DNA of 64,000 bases, taken from JBHJHP01 sp042219855 (GTDB taxonomy: Bacteria > Bacteroidota > Bacteroidia > Bacteroidales > UBA5342). This document shows positions 26,631 through 34,735 of this stretch, in pieces (position 1 is the stretch's first letter; each line of letters opens with the position of its first letter). A model generated the notes under the pieces. The model saw only the letters and a program-made list of their open reading frames with translations, was not told the origin of the DNA and made no database searches. Made by a program: the position numbers and the translations under genes. The DNA is taken from positions 868,001 to 932,000 of the forward strand of contig NZ_JBHJHP010000001.1 in assembly GCF_042219855.1 (NCBI RefSeq), in the 5' to 3' direction.

Positions 26631-26812
26631 TTTTTATGAATATCTTTTTCAGAACAGGATTTTAAATCCAGGTACTCATACGACCGTGCAAATTTTTTAA
26701 TAAAATCCACCTTGTCCTGAGGTGCTTGACGAATAAATCCTTTTTTAATTCCCAAAGGTGATTCATTAAAATTTCTTGAGGTCATTAATCGAAAAGTAAA
26801 ATGTTTCTGCAT
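26627..26812 (-). CDS. Small hypothetical protein (61 aa)
   Basis: The start is taken at ATG 26812 (MQKHFTFRLMTSRNFNESPL), two codons inside a TTG-initiated frame. The product is basic and soluble, with FIRQAPQDKVDFIKKFARSY in the middle and no signal or membrane segment. Its stop codon abuts a perfect terminator hairpin, which supports transcription of this strand. I do not recognise a family. Confidence 0.45.
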   Translation of the reverse strand: MQKHFTFRLMTSRNFNESPLGIKKGFIRQAPQDKVDFIKKFARSYEYLDLKSCSEKDIHKN

Positions 26813-27015
26813 AGGCAATATATTTATTATTTTCTACCAAAACGCAAAACAGTATTTACTTATTGTATGCCTGAAAAGTTTTTTAATGCGATCACTGCAA
26901 ATTAATTGTTTTTAACACACTTATTGCATCAAAACAGGAAACTGATTTTAGAACCACAATCCCTTTGAAATGCAGCATCATCCGGTTAATAATCAAAATA
27001 TTACAGCTGAAAAAT

Positions 27016-27606
27016 TTAGAGATTAAGGTCTATATTTTTTTCTTCAACAATTTTTCGCAGGTTAATGATCGCATAACGCATTCTGCCCAAAGCTGTGTTA
27101 ATGCTTACATCTGTCTGATCTGCAATTTCCTTAAAACTCAATCCCTGATAAAATCTGCGTTTTACCACATCCTTCTGTTCCTCCGGTAACAACTCCAGCA
27201 GACTTGTCACGTCATCCAGTACCTGCTTTAATACCAACTCTTCTTCAATATGGCCTTCACAATAATTCAGTGAATTAAACTCATCCTTTTCAGAGTCTTC
27301 ATTAAAATAGGTGTTCTGACCTTTACCCTTGCGGTAGTAGTCGATAACAAGATTATGTGCAATGCGGGTCACCCACGAATAGAATCGGCCGTTTTCAATA
27401 TACTTTCCCTGTTTCAGTGATTTAATAACCTTAATAAAGGTATCCTGAAACAAATCCTCAGCAAGCTCCTGATTTTTAACGGTGAAAAAGATATATGAAT
27501 ACAACCTGTCCTTATACTTGTCAACAAGAATATCCATGGCTTCATAGTTGCCACGTATAAATTCCTGTACAAGCACGTTGTCATCAAGATTCTTTAGCTC
27601 AACCAT
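27016..27606 (-). CDS. ECF-type RNA polymerase sigma factor
   Basis: This 196-aa protein has sigma region 2 (residues about 20-95: DRLYSYIFFTVKNQELAEDL, FQDTFIKVIKSL, FYSWVTRIAHNLVIDYYRK) and region 4 (about 130-185: LPEEQKDVVKRRFYQGLSFK, EIADQTDVSINTALGRMRYA). Regions 1 and 3 are absent, as in ECF factors. No anti-sigma gene is adjacent, unlike many TonB-linked ECF factors of Bacteroidota. It lies 176 bp downstream of rpoD on the same strand, separated by the rpoD terminator, so it is independently transcribed. The regulon is unknown. Confidence 0.92.
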   Translation of the reverse strand: MVELKNLDDNVLVQEFIRGNYEAMDILVDKYKDRLYSYIFFTVKNQELAEDLFQDTFIKVIKSLKQGKYIENGRFYSWVTRIAHNLVIDYYRKGKGQNTYFNEDSEKDEFNSLNYCEGHIEEELVLKQVLDDVTSLLELLPEEQKDVVKRRFYQGLSFKEIADQTDVSINTALGRMRYAIINLRKIVEEKNIDLNL

Positions 27607-27728
27607 CTTCTTTATGTATTAGTTAGTTAACGATGGTAGAGTTCACTTCGATAGGCAAATAATGTTTAGTTTGACAAATATTATATCTACAAATAAATGA
27701 AACAATTTTGAATTATCCAAATTTAACA

Positions 27729-27761
27729 AAAAAGAGGCTGCTTTAACAGGCAGCCTCTCTT
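27729..27761 (-). terminator. rpoD terminator
   Basis: Read on the minus strand, AGAGGCTGC and GCAGCCTCT form a perfect 9-bp stem around an eight-base loop, followed by six T. It lies about 20 bp after the rpoD stop. Confidence 0.9.
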
Positions 27762-27782
27762 ATTTAAACTTTGAAATATTTT

Positions 27783-28643
27783 TTAACCGAGATAAGCTTT
27801 CAAAAGTTTGCTTCTTGAATTATGACGTAAACGTCTGATGGCCTTTTCTTTAATCTGACGAACCCGTTCGCGGGTCAGCCCGAAACGTTCACCAATCTCT
27901 TCAAGCGTCATTTCCTGCGTATTGATACCGAAAAACATTTTAATGATATCGCCTTCTCTTTCTGTAAGTGTTGAAAGTGCGCGCTCAATTTCACGGCAAA
28001 GAGACTCGTTAATAAGCGTACGGTCCGCAATGGGCGAATCATCATTCACAAGTACATCCAGAAGACTGTTATCCTCACCTTCCACGAAGGGAGCGTCAAC
28101 AGAAATATGCCGTCCGGAAACTTTTAATGTATCGGAAACTTTTTCAGCAGGAAGATCCAGCGATTCTGCCAACTCTTCAGGAGAAGGTTTACGTTCGTTT
28201 TCCTGTTCAAACTTTGAAAATGCTTTGTTTATTTTATTTAATGAACCAACCTGATTCAATGGTAATCTTACAATACGCGACTGTTCTGCCAAAGCCTGTA
28301 ATATAGACTGGCGAATCCACCATACAGCGTAAGAGATAAACTTAAACCCTCGTGTTTCATCAAATTTTTCAGCTGCTTTGATTAAGCCCAGATTCCCTTC
28401 ATTTATAAGGTCAGGAAGGCTTAATCCCTGGTTCTGGTACTGTTTGGCTACGGAAACTACAAATCGGAGGTTTGCCCGTGTCAGTTTTTCCAACGCGATC
28501 CTGTCACCTTTCTTAATCCTCTGTGCCAACTCTACTTCTTCTTCCACAGTGATCAGATCTTCACGTCCTATTTCTTGCAAATACTTATCAAGTGAAGCGC
28601 TCTCCCTGTTTGTAATCGATTTCGTAATCTTTAATTGTCTCAT
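27783..28643 (-). CDS. rpoD: Primary sigma factor RpoD (short Bacteroidota form)
   Basis: This 286-aa housekeeping sigma factor starts MRQLKITKSITNRESASLDK. It has region 1.2 (YLQEIGREDLITVEEEVELA), region 2 with LIQEGN-like PDLINEGNLGLIKAAEKFD and GFKFISYAVWWIRQSILQAL (the -10 recognition helix), region 3, and region 4 with EEIGERFGLTRERVRQIKEK. The acidic region 1.1 is missing, as is usual in this phylum. It recognises the TTTG-N19-TAnnTTTG promoters seen in this window. It is monocistronic. Confidence 0.95.
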   Translation of the reverse strand: MRQLKITKSITNRESASLDKYLQEIGREDLITVEEEVELAQRIKKGDRIALEKLTRANLRFVVSVAKQYQNQGLSLPDLINEGNLGLIKAAEKFDETRGFKFISYAVWWIRQSILQALAEQSRIVRLPLNQVGSLNKINKAFSKFEQENERKPSPEELAESLDLPAEKVSDTLKVSGRHISVDAPFVEGEDNSLLDVLVNDDSPIADRTLINESLCREIERALSTLTEREGDIIKMFFGINTQEMTLEEIGERFGLTRERVRQIKEKAIRRLRHNSRSKLLKAYLG

Positions 28644-29052
28644 AACACCATATAAAAATTCAAGGCCGCAAAATTACGTAAATTAAATATTAATGTCAAT
28701 TATTTTTTTCACGTGAACCCAACGCCGTCCTTAGGAAATATAACAATGCGAACAAATTTAAACCATTTTAGTTTTAAGTGTCAAGTGTTTTTTTGTTAAA
28801 TCCTGCTCTACGAAGCTTAAACGGTTTAAAAAACATATTATTATTGTAACTTTTACACCTAACATTTTTTAACTAATACCACCGTAATAGTCTTCATGTC
28901 ATCGTGTTGCTCTGTCCTACTTTAAAACCTTATTCCTTTTATTTAGTTTAAATATTTAATTCATTTTATCTTAAACTTTTTAAAAATTGTATCCTTTCTG
29001 CTTATTTTTCTGAATCGGCATGACAGAATGCATCAAATCGCAATTCAAAAAG
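28644..29052. other. Gene-free region between rpoD and tRNA-Cys
   Basis: This is about 410 bp of AT-rich divergent intergenic DNA. It must hold the rpoD promoter on the minus strand. I find no ORF, no hairpin with a T-run and no repeat. Confidence 0.5.
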
Positions 29053-29083
29053 TATGTTTAACAAAAAACATTTTTTATATTTG
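29053..29083 (+). promoter_or_regulatory. tRNA-Cys promoter
   Basis: TATATTTG at 29076-29083 matches the -7 consensus exactly; TATG at 29053-29056, 19 bp before it, is a weak TTTG. The tRNA begins 30 bp downstream. Confidence 0.65.
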
Positions 29084-29112
29084 CAGCCGCTAAAGCAAAA
29101 ACAAAGCCACAG

Positions 29113-29183
29113 GGTACCGTGGCCGAGTGGCTAGGCAGCGGTCTGCAAAACCGTCTACGGCGGTTCGAATCCGCCCGGTACCT
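29113..29183 (+). tRNA. tRNA-Cys (GCA)
   Basis: The acceptor GGTACCG pairs fully with CGGTACC and the discriminator is T. The anticodon stem GCGGT/ACCGT encloses CTGCAAA with anticodon GCA, and the T arm is GGCGG TTCGAAT CCGCC. CCA is not encoded. A terminator follows directly. Confidence 0.96.
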
Positions 29184-29187
29184 CACT

Positions 29188-29216
29188 AAAGCTCCTCAAC
29201 CCGAGGAGCTTTTTTA
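29188..29216 (+). terminator. tRNA-Cys terminator
   Basis: AAAGCTCCTC and GAGGAGCTTT form a stem around AACCC and are followed by further T residues, 5 bp past the tRNA. Confidence 0.9.
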
Positions 29217-29399
29217 TTTACAACCTTCATATATTTGCGCATACTGGTTTCAATCGACTGAACACTGTAAAAGATAAGTTTCGCGTACCAGAATGCCAGA
29301 ACAGGAACGATCAGCCCTATTCAGATTTAATTATTTTTCATATTTAAAATTCAAGCGCATTTACTAACTTCGTACTACAAAACTCAAAACTAAAATACC

Positions 29400-29714
29400 A
29401 TGTTATACGTCACAACAGAAACCATTCCCGGAAAAGAGATTAAAGAAACACTTGCCGTAGTACGGGGCAATTCCGTACGAGCCAGAAACATAGGGCGGGA
29501 CATATTTGCCGGTCTGAAAAACATAGTTGGCGGAGAAGTATCAGAATACACCCAGTTAATGGCTGATTCAAGAGAACAGGCCATATCACGCATGCTGAAA
29601 GATGCTGAACGTATAGGAGCGGATGCAGTAGTGAATGTACGCTTTATGACCAGTATGATTATGCAGGGCATGGCCGAAATTCTGGCTTATGGCACTGCAG
29701 TAAAACTGAAATAA
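29400..29714 (+). CDS. YbjQ/UPF0145 family protein
   Basis: This 104-aa cytoplasmic protein shows the YbjQ signature: TTETIPGKEIKETLAVVRGN, SVRARNIGRDIFAGLKNIVG, GEVSEYTQLMADSREQAISR, then GADAVVNVRFMTSMIMQGMA and EILAYGTAVKL. Members form pentamers and are described as heavy-metal-binding in databases, but the biological role is not established. A 39-aa membrane protein gene follows after 1 bp, and the two look like one transcription unit. Confidence 0.88.
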   Translation: MLYVTTETIPGKEIKETLAVVRGNSVRARNIGRDIFAGLKNIVGGEVSEYTQLMADSREQAISRMLKDAERIGADAVVNVRFMTSMIMQGMAEILAYGTAVKLK

Positions 29715-29715
29715 C

Positions 29716-29835
29716 ATGATCATTCTTTGGATATACGGAGCCCTGGCAATAGTGGCATTGATTATTATCATCTTTCTTATTATCAAAAGGATAGAAGACA
29801 GAAAAAACGAGGATTTTGAAAAACGCGACTACTGA
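29716..29835 (+). CDS. Small single-pass membrane protein (39 aa)
   Basis: An ATG one base after the ybjQ stop opens a 39-codon frame (MIILWIYGALAIVALIIIIF ... ending NEDFEKRDY). The first 23 residues form one membrane helix, followed by a basic then acidic tail (KRIEDRKNEDFEKRDY), with the basic end predicted inside. The tight spacing and clean helix-plus-charged-tail layout argue for a real translated gene. I do not recognise a family; it may work with the YbjQ protein. Confidence 0.55.
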   Translation: MIILWIYGALAIVALIIIIFLIIKRIEDRKNEDFEKRDY

Positions 29836-29903
29836 CACGGCGTATTTCAGATCACAGGCGGATAAAAAACTATATCCAAGCGCTTTAATACAAAAAAAGT
29901 TTC

Positions 29904-29911
29904 TATATTTG
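29904..29911 (+). promoter_or_regulatory. rpsP promoter (-7 element)
   Basis: TATATTTG matches TAnnTTTG exactly and is followed by GCAGCC, the same initiation-region sequence seen before tRNA-Cys and rplY. The -33 element is not clear. The rpsP ATG is 47 bp downstream. Confidence 0.6.
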
Positions 29912-29957
29912 CAGCCCGTAAAAAGTAGGTTGTTAATTATTAAATTTTTTAAAACAC

Positions 29958-30602
29958 ATGCCAACAAAAATTCGTTTAGCAAGACACGGACGTAAAGGTT
30001 ATGCTTTCTACCACATTGTGGTAGCAGATAGCAGGGCGCCACGCGATGGTAAATTTATCGAAAGGATTGGTTCTTACAATCCAAATACAAATCCTGCTAC
30101 GATAGATTTAAATTTTGACAGAGCTCTTGATTGGGTTCTCAAAGGCGCTCAACCTACTGACACAGCAAGATCTATTTTGTCCAGTGAAGGTGTTATGTAC
30201 ATGAAACACCTGACAGGCGGTGTGAAAAAAGGTGCATTCGATGAAGCAGAAGCTCAGAAACGTTTTGAAAGCTGGAAAGCCGACAAAACAAAACAATTAG
30301 CCACTCAGGCTGATGATCTTTCTGCCAAAGAAAAAGCAGCTGAAAACGCCCGTCTGGAACAAGAAAAGAAAATCAACGAGGAGCGTGCTGCGGCTATTGC
30401 TGCACAACAGTCGGAATTAGCTGCTGAAGAAGCTGCTGAGGAAGCTACTGAGGAAAGCACTGAAGTTGAAGCTGAAGCTGAGGCTACAGAAGTACCTGCA
30501 GAAGAAGCAAAGGCTGAAGAAGCTCCGGTTGAAGAATCCAAAGCATCAGAAGAAGCAGAAAAACCTGAAGCTTCAGATGAAGAAGAGAAAAAAGAAGCGT
30601 AA
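29958..30602 (+). CDS. rpsP: 30S ribosomal protein S16 with long acidic C-terminal extension
   Basis: The first 80 residues are canonical S16: MPTKIRLARHGRKGYAFYHI, VVADSRAPRDGKFIERIGSY, NPNTNPATIDLNFDRALDWV. The protein then continues to 214 aa with a helical, charged region (about 80-150) and a low-complexity Ala/Glu-rich tail ending ASDEEEKKEA. Extended S16 proteins are usual in Bacteroidota, while most bacteria have 80-90 aa. The tail is probably flexible and solvent exposed; its role is unknown. It is monocistronic with a strong terminator. Confidence 0.96.
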   Translation: MPTKIRLARHGRKGYAFYHIVVADSRAPRDGKFIERIGSYNPNTNPATIDLNFDRALDWVLKGAQPTDTARSILSSEGVMYMKHLTGGVKKGAFDEAEAQKRFESWKADKTKQLATQADDLSAKEKAAENARLEQEKKINEERAAAIAAQQSELAAEEAAEEATEESTEVEAEAEATEVPAEEAKAEEAPVEESKASEEAEKPEASDEEEKKEA

Positions 30603-30619
30603 TAACATATTACCTCTTT

Positions 30620-30657
30620 ACAAGCCATCAGTCGTTTGACTGGTGGCTTTTTTTTTA
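30620..30657 (+). terminator. rpsP terminator
   Basis: AAGCCATCAGTC and GACTGGTGGCTT form a 12-bp stem (one mismatch) around GTTT, followed by at least seven further T. It ends about 13 bp before the next gene start. Confidence 0.9.
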
Positions 30658-30669
30658 GTAAATTTAAAC

Positions 30670-31677
30670 ATGGATTTGCATGATGCGTTATTCTGGACTG
30701 CTGAAAATAACCATGTCGACTGCCACCTTTGCCCCAATAACTGCAAACTGAAAGACGGCCAGACCGGCCCTTGTAATACCCGGATCAACAAAGAAAACAA
30801 ACTCTACACGCTGGCCTACAATAATCCTTCGGCCATACAGGTTGATCCGGTTGAAAAAAAGCCGCTCTATCATTTTATGCCGGGGCATTCAACGTTTTCA
30901 TTGGCTACCAATGGCTGTATCTTGCATTGCGTACAATGTCAGAACAGCTCTATCTCGCAATGTGAGCCCACGCAAAAAAGCTCTGAGGCTTATAGTCCGG
31001 AAGCCATCATAAAACTGGCAAAGAAACACCATTGTGAATCCATATCACTGACGTATACCGATCCGATTGCTTTTTTTGAATACAGTTATGACATCTGTCG
31101 CGAAGCACAACAAAATGACATCCCTGTAACACTGATATCTTCGGGATATATTAATCCTGAACCCCTTAAACTGATCAGCCCACTAATTTCTGCAGCCAAC
31201 ATTGACATAAAATCCTTCAATGAGAACAGCTATAAACTGTTCTTTAAGGGAAAACTTGCACCTGTCCTGGATTCAGTGCTTTATCTTAAAAAACAAAATA
31301 TATGGCTTGAGATAACCGTTTTACTAATACCCGGTATAAATGACAGCAGTAAAGAAATAACCGCACTTTGCGAGTGGATGGATCAAAACAGTTTAAATGA
31401 TGTACCTCTGCATTTTTCACGCTTTCACCCCTCACATAAACTTTTGTCAAAATCACTTACTCCACTCACCTCGCTTGAAGCGGCTAAATCCATCGCACAG
31501 GAGCATCATATTATCTATTGTTACATCGGAAATGCAGAAAACAAGGACTATCATTCCACTCATTGTCCAAATTGCGGAAAAGTGCTCATAGAACGACACC
31601 GGCTCAGTCTTTCCTACATCTACATGCAAAACGGCAAATGCCCGGAATGTCAAACTCACATCGCCGGTATTTGGTAG
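30670..31677 (+). CDS. amrS: AmmeMemoRadiSam-type radical SAM enzyme
   Basis: The start is taken at ATG 30670 (MDLHDALFWTAENNHVDCHL), giving 335 aa. An N-terminal cysteine set (CHLCPNNCKLKDGQTGPC) precedes the radical SAM motif CILHCVQC (CxxxCxxC) near residue 85. The sequence then runs ISLTYTDPIAFFEYSYDICR and DIKSFNENSYKLFF; a C-terminal zinc-ribbon-like CPNCGKVLIERHRLS with CPECQTHIAGIW follows. This matches the AmmeMemoRadiSam/PFLA-like family. The AMMECR1 and MEMO partners are not adjacent here. The reaction is not established. Confidence 0.83.
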   Translation: MDLHDALFWTAENNHVDCHLCPNNCKLKDGQTGPCNTRINKENKLYTLAYNNPSAIQVDPVEKKPLYHFMPGHSTFSLATNGCILHCVQCQNSSISQCEPTQKSSEAYSPEAIIKLAKKHHCESISLTYTDPIAFFEYSYDICREAQQNDIPVTLISSGYINPEPLKLISPLISAANIDIKSFNENSYKLFFKGKLAPVLDSVLYLKKQNIWLEITVLLIPGINDSSKEITALCEWMDQNSLNDVPLHFSRFHPSHKLLSKSLTPLTSLEAAKSIAQEHHIIYCYIGNAENKDYHSTHCPNCGKVLIERHRLSLSYIYMQNGKCPECQTHIAGIW

Positions 31678-31716
31678 GCAGTTTCCAATTTGTTTTATTT
31701 GTACAAAATTGAATAT

Positions 31717-32328
31717 ATGATAATCAGGGAAGCAAAATTTCTGGTCAGCAGCAGTAATGTCAATCAGTGTCCTGATTCTGATATACCTGAATATGCGTTT
31801 ATAGGACGTTCAAATGTGGGTAAATCCAGTCTTATTAATATGCTGACCAACAATAAAAAACTGGCCATGACCTCCTCCAAACCCGGAAAAACCAGGTTAA
31901 TCAACCATTTCCATATCAACCAGGAGTGGCATCTGGTGGACCTTCCCGGCTACGGATACACCAGAACAGGTAAATCCAGTCGGGAGCAGTTTTCAAAGCT
32001 GATCAGCGATTATGTATTGAAACGGTTGCAGCTGACCAGCATGTTTGTATTAATTGACAGCCGTTTGACACCTCAAAAAATTGATATTGACTTCATAAAC
32101 TGGATTGGGGAAAACGGCATCCCTTTTTCCATTGTATTTACAAAAGCAGATAAAATTTCAGGATCAAAAGTAAATACAAATATTGAGGCGTTCAATGCTG
32201 AATTACTGAAAAGCTGGGAAGAAACACCTCCGTATTTTATCTCCTCTTCTGTTGAGGGAACGGGTCGAAAAGAAATTTTAAACTATATTGATCATATAAA
32301 CAGTGAATTAAAAAAGCAGACGATTTAA
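31717..32328 (+). CDS. engB: Ribosome biogenesis GTPase YsxC/EngB
   Basis: The start is taken at ATG 31717 (MIIREAKFLVSSSNVNQCPD), giving 203 aa. The GTPase motifs are G1 GRSNVGKSS at residues 30-38, G2 threonine in SSKPGKTRLINHF, G3 DLPGYGYTR, and G4 TKADKIS. Length and N-terminus match EngB, which acts in 50S subunit assembly. It follows amrS by 39 bp and is probably in the same unit. Confidence 0.95.
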   Translation: MIIREAKFLVSSSNVNQCPDSDIPEYAFIGRSNVGKSSLINMLTNNKKLAMTSSKPGKTRLINHFHINQEWHLVDLPGYGYTRTGKSSREQFSKLISDYVLKRLQLTSMFVLIDSRLTPQKIDIDFINWIGENGIPFSIVFTKADKISGSKVNTNIEAFNAELLKSWEETPPYFISSSVEGTGRKEILNYIDHINSELKKQTI

Positions 32329-32375
32329 TTTTTTCATTTTTAGTTGGTACGGCTGTGCCTTAACAATAATTGTAT

Positions 32376-32383
32376 TAAATTTG
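32376..32383 (+). promoter_or_regulatory. prs promoter (-7 element)
   Basis: TAAATTTG matches TAnnTTTG and is followed 40 bp later by the prs ATG. No convincing TTTG stands at the right distance upstream. Confidence 0.5.
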
Positions 32384-32422
32384 CACACCAAATAAGTTTA
32401 CTAAAATTCAAAAATCATCCCA

Positions 32423-33358
32423 ATGAGGAAAGCCCCTATTAAGATTTTTTCAGGGACATCAACTGAATATTTAGGCGAGAGAATCTGCAATAGTTTAGGC
32501 GTGGAAATGGGAAAAATGAAGATTCAGCATTTTGCGGATGGTGAATTTTCAGTTTCTTACGAAGAATCTATCCGTGGATCTCATGTATTTCTGATCCAGT
32601 CAACTTTTCCGAATGCTGATAATCTGATGGAGTTATTATTAATGATTGATGCAGCCAAACGCGCATCAGCAAAGATGATAAACGCCATTATTCCCTATTT
32701 CGGTTGGGCCAGACAGGACAGAAAAGACAAACCGAGAGTATCGATCGGAGCCAAATTAGTTGCTGATCTTTTAGGCGTTGCCGGTATAAACAGAGTAGTA
32801 ACCATGGACCTTCACGCAGACCAGATACAGGGCTTCTTCGATGTTCCGGTTGACCATCTTTATGCTTCAACTATTTTTATTCCTTACATCGAACAGCTGG
32901 GACTTGAAGATCTGGTGATTGCTTCTCCCGATGTAGGTGGATCCAAAAGGGCAAACTCCTATGCCAAATATCTGGGTGTTCCAATGGTCATCTGCCATAA
33001 ATCGCGTGTAAAGGCAAACGAGATTCATGAAATGCGGGTTATAGGCGATGTTAAAGATAAGAACGTTATTATAATAGATGACCTTGTAGACACTGCCGGC
33101 TCCATAACAAGAGCAGCAGATTTAATGATGGATGACGGTGCCAAAACTGTTCGTGCCTGTGCATCTCACGGTGTATTATCTAATCCTGCCATAAAGCGTA
33201 TCGAAGATTCATCGCTGACAGAGATTATTTTTTCCGATTCCATACCGTTTACAGGTAGCTCTCCCAAAATTAAAGTACTCTCTGTAGCTGATATGTTTGC
33301 TGATACCATCCAGAGGGTTTATAACTACCAGTCCATAAGTTCGCAGTTTTTACTCTGA
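32423..33358 (+). CDS. prs: Ribose-phosphate pyrophosphokinase
   Basis: This 311-aa enzyme makes PRPP from ribose 5-phosphate and ATP for nucleotide, histidine and NAD synthesis. Landmarks are KIQHFADGEFSVSYEESIRG, the flexible loop YFGWARQDRKDKPRVSIGAK, VVTMDLHADQIQGFFDVPVD, and the PRPP-binding loop NVIIIDDLVDTAGSITRAAD. Length is standard. It is monocistronic with a terminator. Confidence 0.96.
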   Translation: MRKAPIKIFSGTSTEYLGERICNSLGVEMGKMKIQHFADGEFSVSYEESIRGSHVFLIQSTFPNADNLMELLLMIDAAKRASAKMINAIIPYFGWARQDRKDKPRVSIGAKLVADLLGVAGINRVVTMDLHADQIQGFFDVPVDHLYASTIFIPYIEQLGLEDLVIASPDVGGSKRANSYAKYLGVPMVICHKSRVKANEIHEMRVIGDVKDKNVIIIDDLVDTAGSITRAADLMMDDGAKTVRACASHGVLSNPAIKRIEDSSLTEIIFSDSIPFTGSSPKIKVLSVADMFADTIQRVYNYQSISSQFLL

Positions 33359-33378
33359 TTTTAAAGCATTTAAATGAT

Positions 33379-33419
33379 ATACACCCTGAAAAATTAATTT
33401 TTTTCGGGGTGTTTTTTTT
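33379..33419 (+). terminator. prs terminator
   Basis: ACACCCTGAAAAA and TTTTTTTCGGGGTGT pair with minor mismatch around a short loop and are followed by eight T, about 20 bp after the prs stop. Confidence 0.85.
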
Positions 33420-33433
33420 CAACCAATAATTAC

Positions 33434-33441
33434 TATCTTTG
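33434..33441 (+). promoter_or_regulatory. rplY promoter (-7 element)
   Basis: TATCTTTG matches TAnnTTTG, followed by GCAGCCGCAT. The predicted start would leave a leader of about 80 nt before rplY. Confidence 0.6.
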
Positions 33442-33447
33442 CAGCCG

Positions 33448-33527
33448 CATTACAGCATTGGTGTGATGGGGAATTAAGCCCAGTACCATATGACTTAATT
33501 TTGAGTAGCACATTTAAAAAATTAAAA
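33448..33527 (+). promoter_or_regulatory. rplY 5' leader with hairpin
   Basis: The leader holds AATTAAG at 33472-33478 pairing with CTTAATT at 33494-33500 around a 15-nt loop. This could be a ribosomal-protein autoregulatory leader, but no known family is recognised. Confidence 0.35.
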
Positions 33528-34106
33528 ATGAAAACTTTTGAAATCAACGGTTCTTTAAGAACTGATTTAGGTAAAAAGGCAACCAAAGCCTTAAGAAAAG
33601 AAGGTTTAGTACCTTGTGTTCTTTACAACGGAGACGACAATGTTCATTTTACGGTATCCGCACAGGATCTGCACCATTTATTATACACCGATCAGGTTTA
33701 TATTGTTGCATTAACCATTGACGGTAAAGTTTATGAAGCTGTGATTAAAGAACTTCAGTTTCATCCGGTATCTGACGAAGTACTACACATTGACTTTCTT
33801 CCGGTTTCTGAAGATAAACCAATTCAGATTAACATTCCGGTTAAACTGGTTGGTTCATCAGAAGGTGTTAAGGCCGGTGGTAAATTACAGCTGCAGATGC
33901 GTTATCTGAAAGTGAAAGGTATCAAAGCCAATTTACCGGAAAAACTTGAAGTTGATGTTACAGCTCTTGGCCTTGGTAAAAGTATCCAGGTTGGAGAACT
34001 TACATTCGAAAATCTTGAATTGCTCAGCGCAAAAAATGCAGTTGTTGTAACAGTTAAACTGACAAGAGCAGCAAGAGGTGCGGCAGCAGCTTCAGCAGAA
34101 AAATAA
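33528..34106 (+). CDS. rplY: 50S ribosomal protein L25/CTC form
   Basis: The start is taken at ATG 33528 (MKTFEINGSLRTDLGKKATK), giving 192 aa. The N-terminal L25 domain binds 5S rRNA (ALRKEGLVPCVLYNGDDNVH, ELQFHPVSDEVLHIDFLPVS), and the C-terminal TL5/CTC domain follows (IQINIPVKLVGSSEGVKAGG, GLGKSIQVGELTFENLELLS). The short Ala-rich end resembles other Bacteroidota L25 proteins. pth follows after 2 bp, so the two are cotranscribed. Confidence 0.95.
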   Translation: MKTFEINGSLRTDLGKKATKALRKEGLVPCVLYNGDDNVHFTVSAQDLHHLLYTDQVYIVALTIDGKVYEAVIKELQFHPVSDEVLHIDFLPVSEDKPIQINIPVKLVGSSEGVKAGGKLQLQMRYLKVKGIKANLPEKLEVDVTALGLGKSIQVGELTFENLELLSAKNAVVVTVKLTRAARGAAAASAEK

Positions 34107-34108
34107 AA

Positions 34109-34735
34109 ATGCTAACAGTTATGCTGAAGAATTTATTGAATAAGTTCAGAAGCCATAACGAAATTGATCCTATGAAGTATTTAATAGTCGGCCTTGGTAA
34201 CATTGGCCCGAAATACGAAAATACAAGACACAACATAGGTTTTGACATATTGGACGCCCTTGCAGAGGCGTCCAATGTTGTTTTTGAGAGTAAGCGTTAT
34301 GGCGATGTGGCCACCCTTAAATTCAAGGGAAGAACGCTTATTTTATTAAAGCCATCCACATTCGTGAATCTGAGTGGCAAGGCTGTCAGATACTGGATGC
34401 AGCAGGAAAACATTGATGTAAAAAATGTTTTGATTGTTCTGGATGACATTGCCTTACCCTTCGGAACATTACGCATTCGATCCAAAGGTGGTGATGCAGG
34501 CCATAACGGTTTAAAGAACATCCAGGAAATATTAGGCCACACCAATTATGCCCGGCTCAGGTTTGGTATCGGAGATGATTATTCCAGGGGACAACAGATT
34601 GATTTTGTGCTGGGAAAATGGTCTGAAGAAGAAACAAAAATCGTTGATGAAAAGAAAAAAGTGGCCTCCGAAGCTATAAAATCATTTACAACGATTGGCG
34701 TTGAACGTACCATGAACCTGTTCAATAAAAAGTAA
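34109..34735 (+). CDS. pth: Peptidyl-tRNA hydrolase
   Basis: This enzyme releases tRNA from peptidyl-tRNA. The conserved core starts MKYLIVGLGNIGPKYENTRH, with the catalytic His in TRHNIGFDILDALA, PSTFVNLSGKAVRYWMQQ, DDIALPFGTLRIRSKGGDAG with HNGLKNI, and ARLRFGIGDDYSRGQQIDFV. The frame opens at ATG 34109 just after rplY (208 aa), but the family usually starts at the internal ATG 34172 (187 aa). The A-rich context favours 34109, the homology favours 34172; I leave the longer form with that caveat. Its stop shares one base with the next gene's ATG. Confidence 0.93.
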   Translation: MLTVMLKNLLNKFRSHNEIDPMKYLIVGLGNIGPKYENTRHNIGFDILDALAEASNVVFESKRYGDVATLKFKGRTLILLKPSTFVNLSGKAVRYWMQQENIDVKNVLIVLDDIALPFGTLRIRSKGGDAGHNGLKNIQEILGHTNYARLRFGIGDDYSRGQQIDFVLGKWSEEETKIVDEKKKVASEAIKSFTTIGVERTMNLFNKK

